A DNA stretch of 64,000 nucleotides from JAISFI01 sp031553775. Lineage in GTDB: Bacteria; Bacteroidota; Bacteroidia; Bacteroidales; Azobacteroidaceae. Location of the stretch: the NCBI GenBank assembly GCA_031553775.1, contig JAVBLA010000021.1:62001-126000 (forward strand), given 5' to 3'. This document shows positions 1 to 8,316 of the stretch, in pieces (positions within the stretch are counted from its first letter, which is position 1; every line of letters begins with the position of its first letter). A program made the position numbers and the translations under genes. A model generated the notes under the pieces. That model did no database searches. It saw only the letters and a program-made list of their open reading frames with translations, and was not told where the DNA came from.

Positions 1-638
1 TCCGGACCGTTTTGATTGAATATGACCGGCAGATCGGGCGGTTTTTAAAAGGATTGAAAGACCTGGGGTTAGATAAAAATACAATCGTTATTTTCACCAG
101 TGATAACGGACCCGCCCCCAGTTTCCGCGGAAGTCGCGCCGGTAATTACAGGGGTTGTAAAGCCTCTCTGTTTGAAGGAGGCATGCGGATGCCCTTCATT
201 ATCTGGAGTCCGGATCATCTGATCCCTAAAGGAAAACTGGATGAGACTTCTGTGGTCAGTGCCCTCGATTTACACCAGAGTTTATGTAAAATAGCCAATG
301 TATCGCTTCCGAAGAATTATAAAAGCGATGGCAAGGATATGAGCAAAGCCTTACTGGGAACTCCCCAGAAACGGGATAAAGCCATCTATTTTGAATATCG
401 CCGGAATGATGATAAAGCATTTCCGAAACCAGCCGATAAAGATTTCAGCCCCAATGTGGCTGTCAGGGAAGATAATTGGAAATTGTTGGTGAATGCAGAT
501 GGTTCCGATGTACAGTTATACGATTTGTCCCAGGACCAGCGGGAAACTCTGAACGTGAGCGAAAAATATCCGGAAAAAACCAAAGCGCTTAAAGAAAAAG
601 CCCTGCAATGGCGTCGTTCTTTGCCGGTTTTGAAGTGA
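1..638 (+). CDS. Sulfatase, C-terminal part (cut by window edge)
   Basis: The reading frame is open from the left edge, so only the last roughly 210 residues of a type I sulfatase (alkaline-phosphatase fold) are present; the catalytic formylglycine motif lies outside. Visible family marks are the metal-site strand VIFTSDNGPAP, the RGCKASLFEGGMRMPFI segment typical of arylsulfatase A relatives, and a C-terminal subdomain with WKLLVNADGSDVQLYDL, where such enzymes describe the product strand and end. The protein probably acts in the periplasm or on the cell surface to remove sulfate esters from glycans. It lies 34 bp before a GH2 gene on the same strand, so the two are probably co-transcribed. 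The substrate cannot be read from this part. Confidence 0.9.
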   Translation, partial: RTVLIEYDRQIGRFLKGLKDLGLDKNTIVIFTSDNGPAPSFRGSRAGNYRGCKASLFEGGMRMPFIIWSPDHLIPKGKLDETSVVSALDLHQSLCKIANVSLPKNYKSDGKDMSKALLGTPQKRDKAIYFEYRRNDDKAFPKPADKDFSPNVAVREDNWKLLVNADGSDVQLYDLSQDQRETLNVSEKYPEKTKALKEKALQWRRSLPVLK

Positions 639-672
639 ACTGATCACACTTTTAATATTAAGAAAAATAACA

Positions 673-2478
673 ATGAAAAGAAAAATCCTGTTTTTGGGAA
701 TTGTATTGATTGCATTACCCGTTTTTTCGCAATGGAAACCCGCCGGAGATAAAATAAAAACTCAATGGGCAGAAAAAATAGATATCAACAATGTGCTTCC
801 GGAATACCCCCGGCCTATCATGGAACGGACAGACTGGGTCAACCTGAATGGCTTGTGGGATTATGCTATTGTTCCTGTAGGTAAACATTTCCAACAAGCC
901 GATGGAAAAATCCTGGTTCCTTTTGCCGTGGAGTCCAGCTTGTCGGGTGTGCAAAAAACACTTGGAATCGATAATGACCTGTGGTATAGCCGGAAATTTA
1001 CCGTTCCTTCTTCCTGGAAATCACAAAGGGTGATCCTGCACTTCGGAGCCGTAGATTGGAAAGCGGATGTATGGGTTAATGATATCAAGATAGGAGAACA
1101 TACCGGTGGATATACGCCCTTTTCTTTCGATATAACTCCGGCATTACAAAAAGGCGATAATAAGTTAGTTGTCAAAGTATGGGATCCTACCGACGAAGGA
1201 TTTCAGGCGAGAGGGAAACAGGCAAATACTCCCAAGGGAATCTGGTATACACCTGTCAGTGGAATCTGGCAGACTGTCTGGATGGAACCGGTGGCCGATT
1301 ATCATATCACTTCTTTGAAAATAACGCCGGACATCGACCGGAAAGTATTGCAGGTCAAAGCAGAAACCAGTCAATCAAATTTTCCGGGTATCCTGGAAGT
1401 TTCTGTAATGGACGGTAGCAAAGTGGTAGCTAGCGGTAAATCATTGAGTGAGAAGGCCGTTGAAATTGCTCTGCCGGATGCTAGATTGTGGTCGCCCGAT
1501 TCTCCTTTCCTTTATGATCTGAAAGTTTCATTGCTGAGTAACGGAAAAGTTTCGGATGAGGTAAAAAGTTATGCTGCCATGCGTAAATTCTCCACTCAAC
1601 GGGACGAAGATGGGATTGTGCGCCTGCAGTTGAATAACAAGGACTTGTTTCAGTTCGGTCCTCTGGACCAGGGATGGTGGCCCGATGGATTATATACGGC
1701 TCCTACCGATGAAGCCCTGGTATACGATATTATCAAAACCAAGGATTTCGGTTATAATATGATCCGGAAGCATGTGAAGGTGGAACCTGCCCGTTGGTAC
1801 ACGCATTGCGACAAACTGGGTATCATTGTATGGCAGGATATGCCGAATGGAGATAAATCTCCGCAATGGCAGAATAAAAAATATTTCGAAGGTGCGGAAA
1901 TCCTCCGTTCTATCGAGTCGGAACAACACTACCGGAAAGAATGGAAAGAAATCATGGATTATCTTTATTCTTATCCTTGTATCGGTACATGGGTGCCTTT
2001 CAATGAAGCCTGGGGACAGTTCAAAACTTCGGAAATTGTTGCCTGGACGAAATCGTACGACCCTTCCCGTTTAGTTAATCCCGCCAGCGGAGGAAATCAT
2101 TACACCTGTGGCGATATGCTCGATTTGCATAATTATCCCGGACCGGAGATGTATCTTTACGATGCACAAAGATCGACTGTTTTAGGTGAATATGGAGGTA
2201 TTGGTCTCGTAATTAAAGATCATCTCTGGGAACCGGATCGTCGTAACTGGGGTTATGTACAATTCACCACTTCCAAAGAAGCTACCGATGAATACCTGAA
2301 GTTTGCGTCGCAATTGAAAAATATGATAAAGAAAGGTTTCTCTGCTGCTGTATATACACAGACTACCGATGTGGAAATTGAAGTCAACGGTTTAATGACA
2401 TACGACAGGAAGGTGATTAAACTGGATGAGAAGCAGGTCCGGGAGGCTAATCAGGGGATTTGTACGGCACTGGATTGA
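673..2478 (+). CDS. Glycoside hydrolase family 2 enzyme (beta-galactosidase/beta-glucuronidase-like)
   Basis: A 601-residue exported enzyme with an N-terminal signal peptide ending near PVFSQW. Domains in order are a GH2 sugar-binding jelly roll (about 50-200, with LNGLWDYAI and the VWVNDIKIGEHTGGYTPF turn), an immunoglobulin-like domain (about 205-305) and a TIM barrel (about 310-590). The acid/base glutamate is in VPFNEAWGQF (about E445) and the likely nucleophile is in VLGEYGG (about E506), both in the expected places. It is shorter than E. coli LacZ, as is usual for compact Bacteroidota GH2 proteins. Beta-galactosidase, glucuronidase and mannosidase cannot be separated here. It follows a sulfatase, suggesting joint attack on a sulfated glycan. 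A hairpin terminator lies 40 bp downstream. Confidence 0.92.
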   Translation: MKRKILFLGIVLIALPVFSQWKPAGDKIKTQWAEKIDINNVLPEYPRPIMERTDWVNLNGLWDYAIVPVGKHFQQADGKILVPFAVESSLSGVQKTLGIDNDLWYSRKFTVPSSWKSQRVILHFGAVDWKADVWVNDIKIGEHTGGYTPFSFDITPALQKGDNKLVVKVWDPTDEGFQARGKQANTPKGIWYTPVSGIWQTVWMEPVADYHITSLKITPDIDRKVLQVKAETSQSNFPGILEVSVMDGSKVVASGKSLSEKAVEIALPDARLWSPDSPFLYDLKVSLLSNGKVSDEVKSYAAMRKFSTQRDEDGIVRLQLNNKDLFQFGPLDQGWWPDGLYTAPTDEALVYDIIKTKDFGYNMIRKHVKVEPARWYTHCDKLGIIVWQDMPNGDKSPQWQNKKYFEGAEILRSIESEQHYRKEWKEIMDYLYSYPCIGTWVPFNEAWGQFKTSEIVAWTKSYDPSRLVNPASGGNHYTCGDMLDLHNYPGPEMYLYDAQRSTVLGEYGGIGLVIKDHLWEPDRRNWGYVQFTTSKEATDEYLKFASQLKNMIKKGFSAAVYTQTTDVEIEVNGLMTYDRKVIKLDEKQVREANQGICTALD

Positions 2479-2483
2479 AAATA

Positions 2484-2632
2484 GTTAAGAGTTAAGAATA
2501 CTCAGTATATAACGTAAAGAAATCCCAACCTGTTCAGAACGAATCGGTTGGGATTTTTTATATTCTGAATTAAGAACCGTTACTCCCGAAGCCCCGGAAC
2601 CCAATTCTTAACTCTTAACTCTTAACTTAACT
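2484..2632. repeat. Inverted pair of 7-bp tandem repeats flanking a terminator
   Basis: GTTAAGAGTTAAGAAT (2484-2499) recurs in inverse orientation as ATTCTTAACTCTTAAC from 2604, where the array continues with one more TCTTAAC unit to about 2632. The unit is 7 bp. The right copy runs into the end of the aminotransferase gene and supplies its stop codon. The two copies enclose about 100 bp that include a terminator. A third copy lies at 11580. The related heptamer AAAATTG/AATTTTC is found at 24113, 43430 and 46680. Confidence 0.7.
2518..2557. terminator. Bidirectional terminator between GH2 and aminotransferase genes
   Basis: The arms AAATCCCAACC and GGTTGGGATTT form an 11-bp stem around a 15-nt loop, followed by TTTT on the plus side. 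It lies between two convergent genes and can serve both. Confidence 0.75.
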
Positions 2633-3818
2633 TCGCAAGCGCTTCTTTGACTCTTTTGAGTGCCTCAACAAGATTTTCATCTGAAGTTGCGTAAGAGAAA
2701 CGGAGGCATTTGGGGGCTCCGAAAGCGGTACCGCCTACGCATGCCACATGGCCTGTTTCCAGCAGGTACATGGCCAGCTCGCCCGCATCGGTAATGGTTT
2801 TTCCTTCCGGGCTTTTTTTCCCGAAATAATAATCGGCTTCCGGGAAAATATAGAATGCTCCGTCGGGGTTATTGACTTTCAGTCCCGGTATTTTTTTAGC
2901 TAATCCAACCACCAGGTTTTTACGGCGTTCGAATGCTTGGCGCATGGTTTCTACACAGGATTGATCGCCGGTATAAGCGGCTTCCGATGCTTTTTGCGCT
3001 ACCGAACAAGGTCCGGAAGTATATTGTCCCTGTAATTTATTACATGCCGAGGCGATCCATTGGGGAGCAGCAATCCATCCGATGCGCCATCCGGTCATAG
3101 CATAGCCTTTGGAAACCCCGTTAATAATAACAACTCTGTCGCGGATATTTTCGAACTGGGCAATACTTTCATGTTTTCCCAGATAGTTGATGTGTTCGTA
3201 GATTTCGTCGGCAATTACAATGATATTGGGATATTTGGCCAGGACATCTGCCAGGCTTTTCAGTTCTTCTTTCGAGTAAACACTTCCGGTGGGGTTAGAC
3301 GGAGAGCAAAGGATCAGGGCTTTGGTTTTCGGAGTAATGGCTGCTTCCAACTGAGCGGCAGTCATTTTGAAATCCTGTTCGATGCCGGCTTCCACAATCA
3401 CATTAGTACCTTCTGCCAGCTTCACCATTTCTACGTAGCTTACCCAATACGGAGCGGGAACGATAACTTCATCTCCCTTATCGATAATGCACATGATTAC
3501 ATTGCATACCGATTGTTTGGCTCCATTTGAGCAGACAATCTGTTCCGGTTTGTAGTCCAGGTTGTTTTCTTTTTTCAATTTGGCAACAATGGCGTTACGT
3601 AATGCCGGATATCCCGGTACGGGAGAATAGAATGAATAATTATCTTTAATGGCCTGTTCGGCTGCCGCCTTGATATGATCGGGCGTAAAAAAATCAGGTT
3701 CACCCACACTTAAATTGATTACATCGATTCCTTGTGCTTTCAGTTCATTACTCTTCTGAGACATGGCTAATGTTTCCGAAGGAGATAAGCTTGCCAAACG
3801 TGCTGAAACTTGAGACAT
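2622..3818 (-). CDS. Pyridoxal-phosphate aminotransferase (aspartate aminotransferase-like, class I)
   Basis: A 398-residue cytoplasmic aminotransferase of the fold-type I, AspC/AatA-like branch. Visible marks are the substrate-binding NLSVGEPDF near residue 40, PAPYWVSY, the conserved LCSPSNPTGSVY, the DEIYEHI aspartate/tyrosine pair and the PLP-binding lysine in NGVSKGYAMTGWRIGW (K237). Full length matches the family (about 390-400). It likely moves amino groups between aspartate or a related amino acid and 2-oxoglutarate; specificity for aspartate or prephenate cannot be settled by eye. It is a single gene: a -7 promoter lies 38 bp upstream and a terminator beyond its end. Its last codons and stop lie inside a heptamer repeat. 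Confidence 0.92.
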   Translation of the reverse strand: MSQVSARLASLSPSETLAMSQKSNELKAQGIDVINLSVGEPDFFTPDHIKAAAEQAIKDNYSFYSPVPGYPALRNAIVAKLKKENNLDYKPEQIVCSNGAKQSVCNVIMCIIDKGDEVIVPAPYWVSYVEMVKLAEGTNVIVEAGIEQDFKMTAAQLEAAITPKTKALILCSPSNPTGSVYSKEELKSLADVLAKYPNIIVIADEIYEHINYLGKHESIAQFENIRDRVVIINGVSKGYAMTGWRIGWIAAPQWIASACNKLQGQYTSGPCSVAQKASEAAYTGDQSCVETMRQAFERRKNLVVGLAKKIPGLKVNNPDGAFYIFPEADYYFGKKSPEGKTITDAGELAMYLLETGHVACVGGTAFGAPKCLRFSYATSDENLVEALKRVKEALAKLS

Positions 3819-3855
3819 ACAAATACTTTTTGACAGTTAATACTTGATTTAGATT

Positions 3856-3864
3856 GCAAAAGTA
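3856..3864 (-). promoter_or_regulatory. -7 promoter element for the aminotransferase gene
   Basis: On the minus strand TACTTTTGC matches the Bacteroidota -7 consensus TAnnTTTGY. It lies 38 bp before the ATG at 3818, giving a leader of about 30 nt. Confidence 0.65.
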
Positions 3865-3929
3865 ATACTATTTGTGGATATTTATAACAAAAGTTGTTAT
3901 TTTTAAATGATTATCCGCAAATTTCCCCT

Positions 3930-3970
3930 AAGGCCAAAGGCCTTTGAGCAATAGTACAGGCTAACAGCCT
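3930..3970. other. Two small hairpins at the 3' end of the lptF-ribBA operon
   Basis: AAGGCC-AAA-GGCCTT (3930-3944) is followed by AGGCT-AAC-AGCCT (3958-3970). Both are short perfect stems with 3-nt loops, 20-60 bp past the ribBA stop. Neither has a long T run, so they may protect the 3' end or stall polymerase rather than act as a classical terminator. Confidence 0.4.
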
Positions 3971-3991
3971 ATGAGAAAAATGTTTCTTTTT

Positions 3992-5203
3992 TCAAAGGCT
4001 CAAACGGTGCCCCATCCTGCTTTTTTTCGTTTTCATATAGAATTCGTTGTAGGGATTGGGATCGACTTCTAACGATATATTTTCCACGATTTCAAGTCCG
4101 TATGCTTCCAGTCCGATCCGTTTTACAGGATTGTTGGTCATCAGTTTCATTTTGTGGATACCGATAGAGCGGAGTATTTGTGCGCCTACACCGTAATCTC
4201 TTTCATCGGCGCGGTAACCCAGGTGAAGGTTGGCATCTACTGTATCCAGTCCCTGTTCCTGGAGCTTGTAAGCTTTCATTTTGTCCATCAATCCGATACC
4301 CCTGCCTTCCTGGTTCAGATAAACAATCGCCCCTTTTCCTTCTTTTTCTATCAATTCCATGGACTTATGCAGCTGTTCCCCGCATTCGCATCGTCTGGAT
4401 CCGAAAATATCGCCGGTGGCGCAGGATGAATGTACCCGTACCAGTACCGGTTCGTCGGGAGTCCAGGATCCTTTGATCAATGCAATATGTTCGAAATTAT
4501 TGGATATCTGGCGGAAAGGGATCAGGTGGAAATGCCCGTATAAGGTAGGCATGTCTACTTCTTCTCCTTTTTCGATCAAAGACTCCGTTTGCAGGCGGTA
4601 GGCTATCAGGTCGCGGATGCTTATGATCTTGATGCCGAATCTTTCGGAAACTTTCATCAAGTCGGGTAACCGGGCCATGGTACCGTCTTCATTGATAATT
4701 TCAATCAGGGCGCCTGCCGGGTACAAGCCGGCTAACCGGGCCAGGTCGACGGTTGCTTCGGTATGTCCTGCCCGGCGAAGAACTCCCCGGTTCCGTGCGC
4801 GCAGGGGAGAAATGTGTCCGGGGCGTGCCAGATCGGTAACTTTTGTTTCCGGATTGGCTAATGCCTTGATGGTTTCCGAACGGTCGTACATGGAGACACC
4901 GGTAGTACATCCTCCTCCGATCTTGTCTACGGTAATGGTGAAAGGGGTATCGTAGGCCGAGGTATTGCTGGTGGTTTGCATTTCCATGTCCAATTCCGCA
5001 CAGCGGTCTTCAGTAACCGGAGCACAGAGCAGGCCGCGGCCATAAGTCATCATAAAATTGATCTTTTCCGGAGTTACCTTTTCGGCTGCAATAATAAAAT
5101 CTCCTTCATTTTCACGGTCTTCATCGTCTACCACGATCAGAAATTTTCCTTCCCGGAAATCTTCAATAGCTTCTTCTATCGTGTTTAATTGATAATTGTT
5201 CAT
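3992..5203 (-). CDS. ribBA: Bifunctional 3,4-dihydroxy-2-butanone 4-phosphate synthase / GTP cyclohydrolase II
   Basis: A 403-residue cytoplasmic riboflavin-biosynthesis enzyme. The N-terminal half (about 1-205) is the RibB domain, which makes dihydroxybutanone phosphate from ribulose 5-phosphate; it shows the acidic motif DDEDRENEGDFI and the RRAGHTEATVDLARLAG segment. The C-terminal half (about 206-403) is GTP cyclohydrolase II (RibA), with the zinc cysteines in CATGDIFGSRRCECGEQL and the catalytic NQEGRGIGL region. Both active sites look intact and the length fits RibBA. It starts 18 bp after the LptF/LptG-type gene stop, so the two are probably one transcription unit driven from the promoter near 7155. 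No FMN riboswitch is seen upstream. Confidence 0.97.
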   Translation of the reverse strand: MNNYQLNTIEEAIEDFREGKFLIVVDDEDRENEGDFIIAAEKVTPEKINFMMTYGRGLLCAPVTEDRCAELDMEMQTTSNTSAYDTPFTITVDKIGGGCTTGVSMYDRSETIKALANPETKVTDLARPGHISPLRARNRGVLRRAGHTEATVDLARLAGLYPAGALIEIINEDGTMARLPDLMKVSERFGIKIISIRDLIAYRLQTESLIEKGEEVDMPTLYGHFHLIPFRQISNNFEHIALIKGSWTPDEPVLVRVHSSCATGDIFGSRRCECGEQLHKSMELIEKEGKGAIVYLNQEGRGIGLMDKMKAYKLQEQGLDTVDANLHLGYRADERDYGVGAQILRSIGIHKMKLMTNNPVKRIGLEAYGLEIVENISLEVDPNPYNEFYMKTKKSRMGHRLSL

Positions 5204-5221
5204 ATTTTGTTTTTTACTTTT

Positions 5222-7126
5222 TTACATGATTATGCGTTCGATCTCAGTCCGCAAGTCCTGGTTGACTTTCCTGATAGAATGCATGTCTTCCATTCTTCTT
5301 TTTCGTTTATGACGTCCTATAAAATAGAAACACAGGCCTAAAGGGAAGAAGATTTTGCAGGTATTCCGGATATAGTTGTTGCTCAGGAATTCGGAATGGA
5401 TAATAGTCAGTATAGGATAATCCATCAGTTTGCCCACAATGATATTTCTGTCGGAATTGCATAATTCCTCAATCAGGTCTTCCTGGTACCGGATAATCTG
5501 TTTCAATTCCGTTTGATTGAAATCCATCTTCCAGAAAGAGAAATAATCGGGTATTTTCTGTTGGTTTTTAAGATATTGTTCGCACATCAGATCGAGTTCT
5601 TCCAGTTTATTCAAACAGTCGGGATAATCAGGGTATTGCATAATGATTTCCTTCACGGAATAATTCCGGGTTTCCCTTTTTCCGAATATGCGCCGGAAAG
5701 CATTGACATAAGCATCCGGATTGAATATGATGGAATCGTTAACCGATTTATAAGTCAGGAATACACCCAGTGGAAAAAGTACGATCGAACTGAGCCACAT
5801 GCCCTGCCAGGCAGGCCAGATGCCCTGTCGGGCCATTTTTACCCCGAATGTGTCGATAGTATAATAGAAAAGGAAGAAAAATACGGAAATTACCACAGGC
5901 ATTCCTAATCCTCCTTTCCGGATGATAGCCCCCAGGGGAGCTCCGATAAAGAGGAAGATCAGGCAGGCAAAAGACAAGGTGTATTTCCGGTTCCATTCCA
6001 TTTCGTGTTGCCGGATACTACTCATCTGCTCGTCCTGGTTGATCGCCTTGAACATATATTCGTTTTTAATATTTTCAGCTTTGGATCTGGCATTTACAGC
6101 AACTGAAAGCTGACCGGAAAGTGGTAATCCGTCAAAATAAACGTTGAAATTCTTCATTTTGAACGTGTCCGGTTCATGTTGTGCAGGGGGTCCGTAGTAT
6201 CCCCGGTTGTTTTTCATGCTTTGCATGTAGCCGTATTGTCTCAGGTTAGAGGCATACATGGCATTGGTACTGTCGCTTACAACAGTAACAGAGTCGATAT
6301 AATGAGAGAGTTCCTGCCTGTTTTTGCCGATATATTTTCCTTGCATGACCGATTCGTCCATCATATTGAAATTGGAGTTGTAATCGATCAGGACTTCTTT
6401 TTTACTGAATGTTTCCCTGCGGTAGGCAATATTTTTATTCTGACGGTTTTCTTGCTGTTCCCGGAGGTTCTCAAAAGACTCCCCACTGTGAAGCGTGAGT
6501 ACCAGGTTCATTTTATCTGCGAGCATTTTCAGTTTTCCGGAGTCGGCTACAATCACGGTTGCATTTTCAAACCCTTTGGAAAAATCGTAGATCATCATAT
6601 CGTACATCATCCCACTGACTTTATCTTTCTTTTTTACATACAGGTTATATCCCGGGATTTCCTTATAGAAACTTCCTTCCGGAATGTCTAATTCCGGCGA
6701 TTTTTGTTTCATGGAATTCATCAGGGTCCATAGCTTTACCTGCGATATGGGCATGATATTGTTTTGGAAGAAATAAGCGCCGACCGCAATCATAGAGATG
6801 CAGATAATGATTGGCTTCATTGTTTTGAGCAGGGATACGCCGGAGGCCTTGATGGCTGTCAGCTCGAAACTTTCTCCCAGGTTCCCGAAAGTCATCAGGG
6901 AGGCCAGCAGGATGGAAAGCGGAAGCGACATGGGCACCAATGAAAGTCCTGCATAAAAAAACATTTCCAGTAAAAGGTCTAATTCCAGTCCTTTACCAAC
7001 CATATCGTCGACGTATTTCCAAAGGAATTGCATCAGAACGATAAACAAACAAATACCGAATGTCATCAGGAACAACGGTATAAATGTTTGCAGGATAAAA
7101 GTATACAGCCTCTTGATTTGTAACAT
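5222..7126 (-). CDS. LptF/LptG (YjgP/YjgQ) family permease
   Basis: An inner-membrane subunit of the LptBFG transporter, which extracts lipopolysaccharide from the inner membrane and passes it to the periplasmic bridge. With the start at 7126 (MLQIKRLYTFIL) it has 634 residues. The typical layout is present: N-terminal transmembrane helices (about 10-110), a long periplasmic domain (about 120-360) and C-terminal helices (about 370-480, with the LIFLFIGAPLGAIIRKGGLGMP signature), plus an extra roughly 150-residue tail ending in another hydrophobic segment and a basic stretch. The in-frame start at 7174 is rejected because a strong -7 promoter (7155-7163) lies inside that extension. It is co-transcribed with ribBA. 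Whether it is LptF or LptG is not clear. Confidence 0.9.
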   Translation of the reverse strand: MLQIKRLYTFILQTFIPLFLMTFGICLFIVLMQFLWKYVDDMVGKGLELDLLLEMFFYAGLSLVPMSLPLSILLASLMTFGNLGESFELTAIKASGVSLLKTMKPIIICISMIAVGAYFFQNNIMPISQVKLWTLMNSMKQKSPELDIPEGSFYKEIPGYNLYVKKKDKVSGMMYDMMIYDFSKGFENATVIVADSGKLKMLADKMNLVLTLHSGESFENLREQQENRQNKNIAYRRETFSKKEVLIDYNSNFNMMDESVMQGKYIGKNRQELSHYIDSVTVVSDSTNAMYASNLRQYGYMQSMKNNRGYYGPPAQHEPDTFKMKNFNVYFDGLPLSGQLSVAVNARSKAENIKNEYMFKAINQDEQMSSIRQHEMEWNRKYTLSFACLIFLFIGAPLGAIIRKGGLGMPVVISVFFFLFYYTIDTFGVKMARQGIWPAWQGMWLSSIVLFPLGVFLTYKSVNDSIIFNPDAYVNAFRRIFGKRETRNYSVKEIIMQYPDYPDCLNKLEELDLMCEQYLKNQQKIPDYFSFWKMDFNQTELKQIIRYQEDLIEELCNSDRNIIVGKLMDYPILTIIHSEFLSNNYIRNTCKIFFPLGLCFYFIGRHKRKRRMEDMHSIRKVNQDLRTEIERIIM

Positions 7127-7154
7127 AAATGGAATCTGACTCCGGTTTGAGGCA

Positions 7155-7163
7155 GCAAAGATA
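7155..7163 (-). promoter_or_regulatory. -7 promoter element for the lptF/G-ribBA operon
   Basis: On the minus strand TATCTTTGC fits TAnnTTTGY exactly. It lies 29 bp before the ATG at 7126 and decides that start over the upstream in-frame codon at 7174. Confidence 0.7.
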
Positions 7164-7210
7164 AGTATTCGCAAACGAATTTGCTTAATTTTAGCGGAAA
7201 AACATTGGAG

Positions 7211-7591
7211 CTATATGCCTAATATTCTTTTCAATACTTTAATTTCCGTATCCCACAGATTGATTGAGTCCTGTTTTTCCGCAGGCTCTACAAAATCGGT
7301 GATTTGCAGAACAGTTGCCCCGGTAATTTCCGCCGTTTCCATACGGAATTCAAAATAAGCGTGTTCGTCTTCGTCGTCCAGCCACCTGAAGCGGATATAG
7401 GTATGATTGGAGGCGATACGTTCTGCTTTTTGTGAAAATTTATTCCAGGTAAAAATGAAAATTTTATTATTGATGGAAACATCGTCGGCAAACCATTCCG
7501 AGAGTCCTGTAGGGGTAGTCAGATAGGTCCAAAGTATATTTTTCGATACATTATCGAACACATACTCCATGTGAATTTTTTCTTTTTTCAT
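7211..7591 (-). CDS. START-like (SRPBCC) domain protein
   Basis: A 126-residue cytoplasmic protein when started at MKKEKIHMEY (7591); the open frame runs 22 codons further upstream with no better start. The pattern VFDNVSKNILWTYLTTPTGLSEWFADDV, with a helix ending in a TWNKF strand and a C-terminal helix (QDSINLWDTEIKVLKRIL), is that of the START/AHA1-type helix-grip fold found as a small conserved gene in many Bacteroidota. No catalytic function is known for this group, and a ligand-binding role is only inferred. It lies between a tRNA gene and the lptF operon; 48 bp separate it from the lptF promoter, so it probably has its own transcript. Confidence 0.75.
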   Translation of the reverse strand: MKKEKIHMEYVFDNVSKNILWTYLTTPTGLSEWFADDVSINNKIFIFTWNKFSQKAERIASNHTYIRFRWLDDEDEHAYFEFRMETAEITGATVLQITDFVEPAEKQDSINLWDTEIKVLKRILGI

Positions 7592-7715
7592 TCTAAATAC
7601 AAATAATAGCAAACAACGATATTTGGCACAAGATACATAATTTTGCCGGAAAAACAAGAAAATGGAATAATATTAACAAATAAAAATCCGTTCCCATAAA
7701 ATCTTTACAGTTTTA

Positions 7716-7748
7716 TTTGGTTGGTATCGGAAAATATTCTACTTTTGC
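7716..7748 (+). promoter_or_regulatory. Complete -33/-7 promoter of the tRNA gene
   Basis: TTTG (7716-7719), a 20-nt spacer and TACTTTTGC (7740-7748) match the full Bacteroidota primary-sigma promoter. The tRNA starts 15 bp downstream of the -7 box. Confidence 0.8.
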
Positions 7749-7762
7749 ACCACCAAAAAGTT

Positions 7763-7836
7763 GGCGGGATAGCTCAGATGGTTAGAGCGCATGATTCATA
7801 ATCATGAGGTCGCGAGTTCAATTCTCGCTCCCGCTA
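7763..7836 (+). tRNA. tRNA with anticodon CAT (tRNA-Met, elongator type)
   Basis: A 74-nt cloverleaf. The acceptor stem is GGCGGGA/TCCCGCT (closing pair G-T) with discriminator A, the D stem GCTC/GAGC, the anticodon stem CATGA/TCATG with loop TTCATAA, and the T stem GCGAG/CTCGC with loop TTCAATT. CCA is not encoded. The anticodon is CAT. The three G:C pairs of an initiator anticodon stem are absent, so it is not fMet. It is either elongator Met or Ile2 (CAT modified to lysidine); elongator Met is preferred but not proven. A near-perfect promoter precedes it and a strong terminator follows 4 bp after the end. Confidence 0.93.
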
Positions 7837-7840
7837 CTTG

Positions 7841-7879
7841 AAAATCAGCACTTTACGGTGCTGATTTTTTTGTTTTTTT
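7841..7879 (+). terminator. Rho-independent terminator of the tRNA gene
   Basis: AAAATCAGCAC and GTGCTGATTTT form a perfect 11-bp stem with a 6-nt loop (TTTACG), followed by a T-rich run broken by one G. Confidence 0.93.
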
Positions 7880-8008
7880 ACGAGTTATTGTAAAATTACG
7901 GTTATTCGCCCATTTATTAAAATAAGGCATGTCAGCCTATTCCCAATCAGTACAACAAGCCACTTTTTTGCATTCTAAGGGACAGTAATAGGGATTCAAA
8001 AATATCAG

Positions 8009-8078
8009 GTCAACTTAGTGAATACAGAACGGCCAATTTGGTGAATGAAAAACAGCCAACCTGGTGAATGTATCTTTG
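8009..8078 (+). repeat. Three 15-bp direct repeats with exact 23-bp period
   Basis: GTCAACTTAGTGAAT (8009), GCCAATTTGGTGAAT (8032) and GCCAACCTGGTGAAT (8055) are spaced exactly 23 bp apart. The third is followed after one base by TATCTTTGT (8071-8079), a -7-like box. They lie in the roughly 440-bp gene-free stretch 7880-8316. No transposase is present. Reiterated ends are typical of IS21-family elements, so this may be a relic of one; an operator array is the alternative. The rest of the stretch is AT-rich with nothing recognisable. Confidence 0.6.
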
Positions 8079-8289
8079 TGAGTTATTAGAAAACAAAGGA
8101 AAATCGTTTTCAATCCAATAAATAAGGCATATTATAAACAATAACAAAAATTCGTTGTTTATTCTGTAACTAATAGATTTTTTACGCTCTTTATTTTATA
8201 AAATAGTGCAAATTGTTTCGAAAATAGATAAAGTTTGTGTTGATTGCCTCTAATTTTTACATAAAAAGATAATCTGTTTGATTTTTAAA

Positions 8290-8298
8290 TACATTTGC
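8290..8298 (+). promoter_or_regulatory. -7 promoter element for the HTH regulator gene
   Basis: TACATTTGC matches TAnnTTTGY and lies 19 bp before the ATG at 8317. It rules out the in-frame codon at 8278, which would be upstream of transcription. Confidence 0.65.
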
Positions 8299-8316
8299 AC
8301 GTTAATTTTCAATTTT

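Noticed and set aside
7763..7836. Reading the CAT tRNA as the initiator tRNA
   Set aside because: The anticodon stem is CATGA/TCATG and lacks the three consecutive G:C pairs of initiators; the 1-72 pair is G-T.
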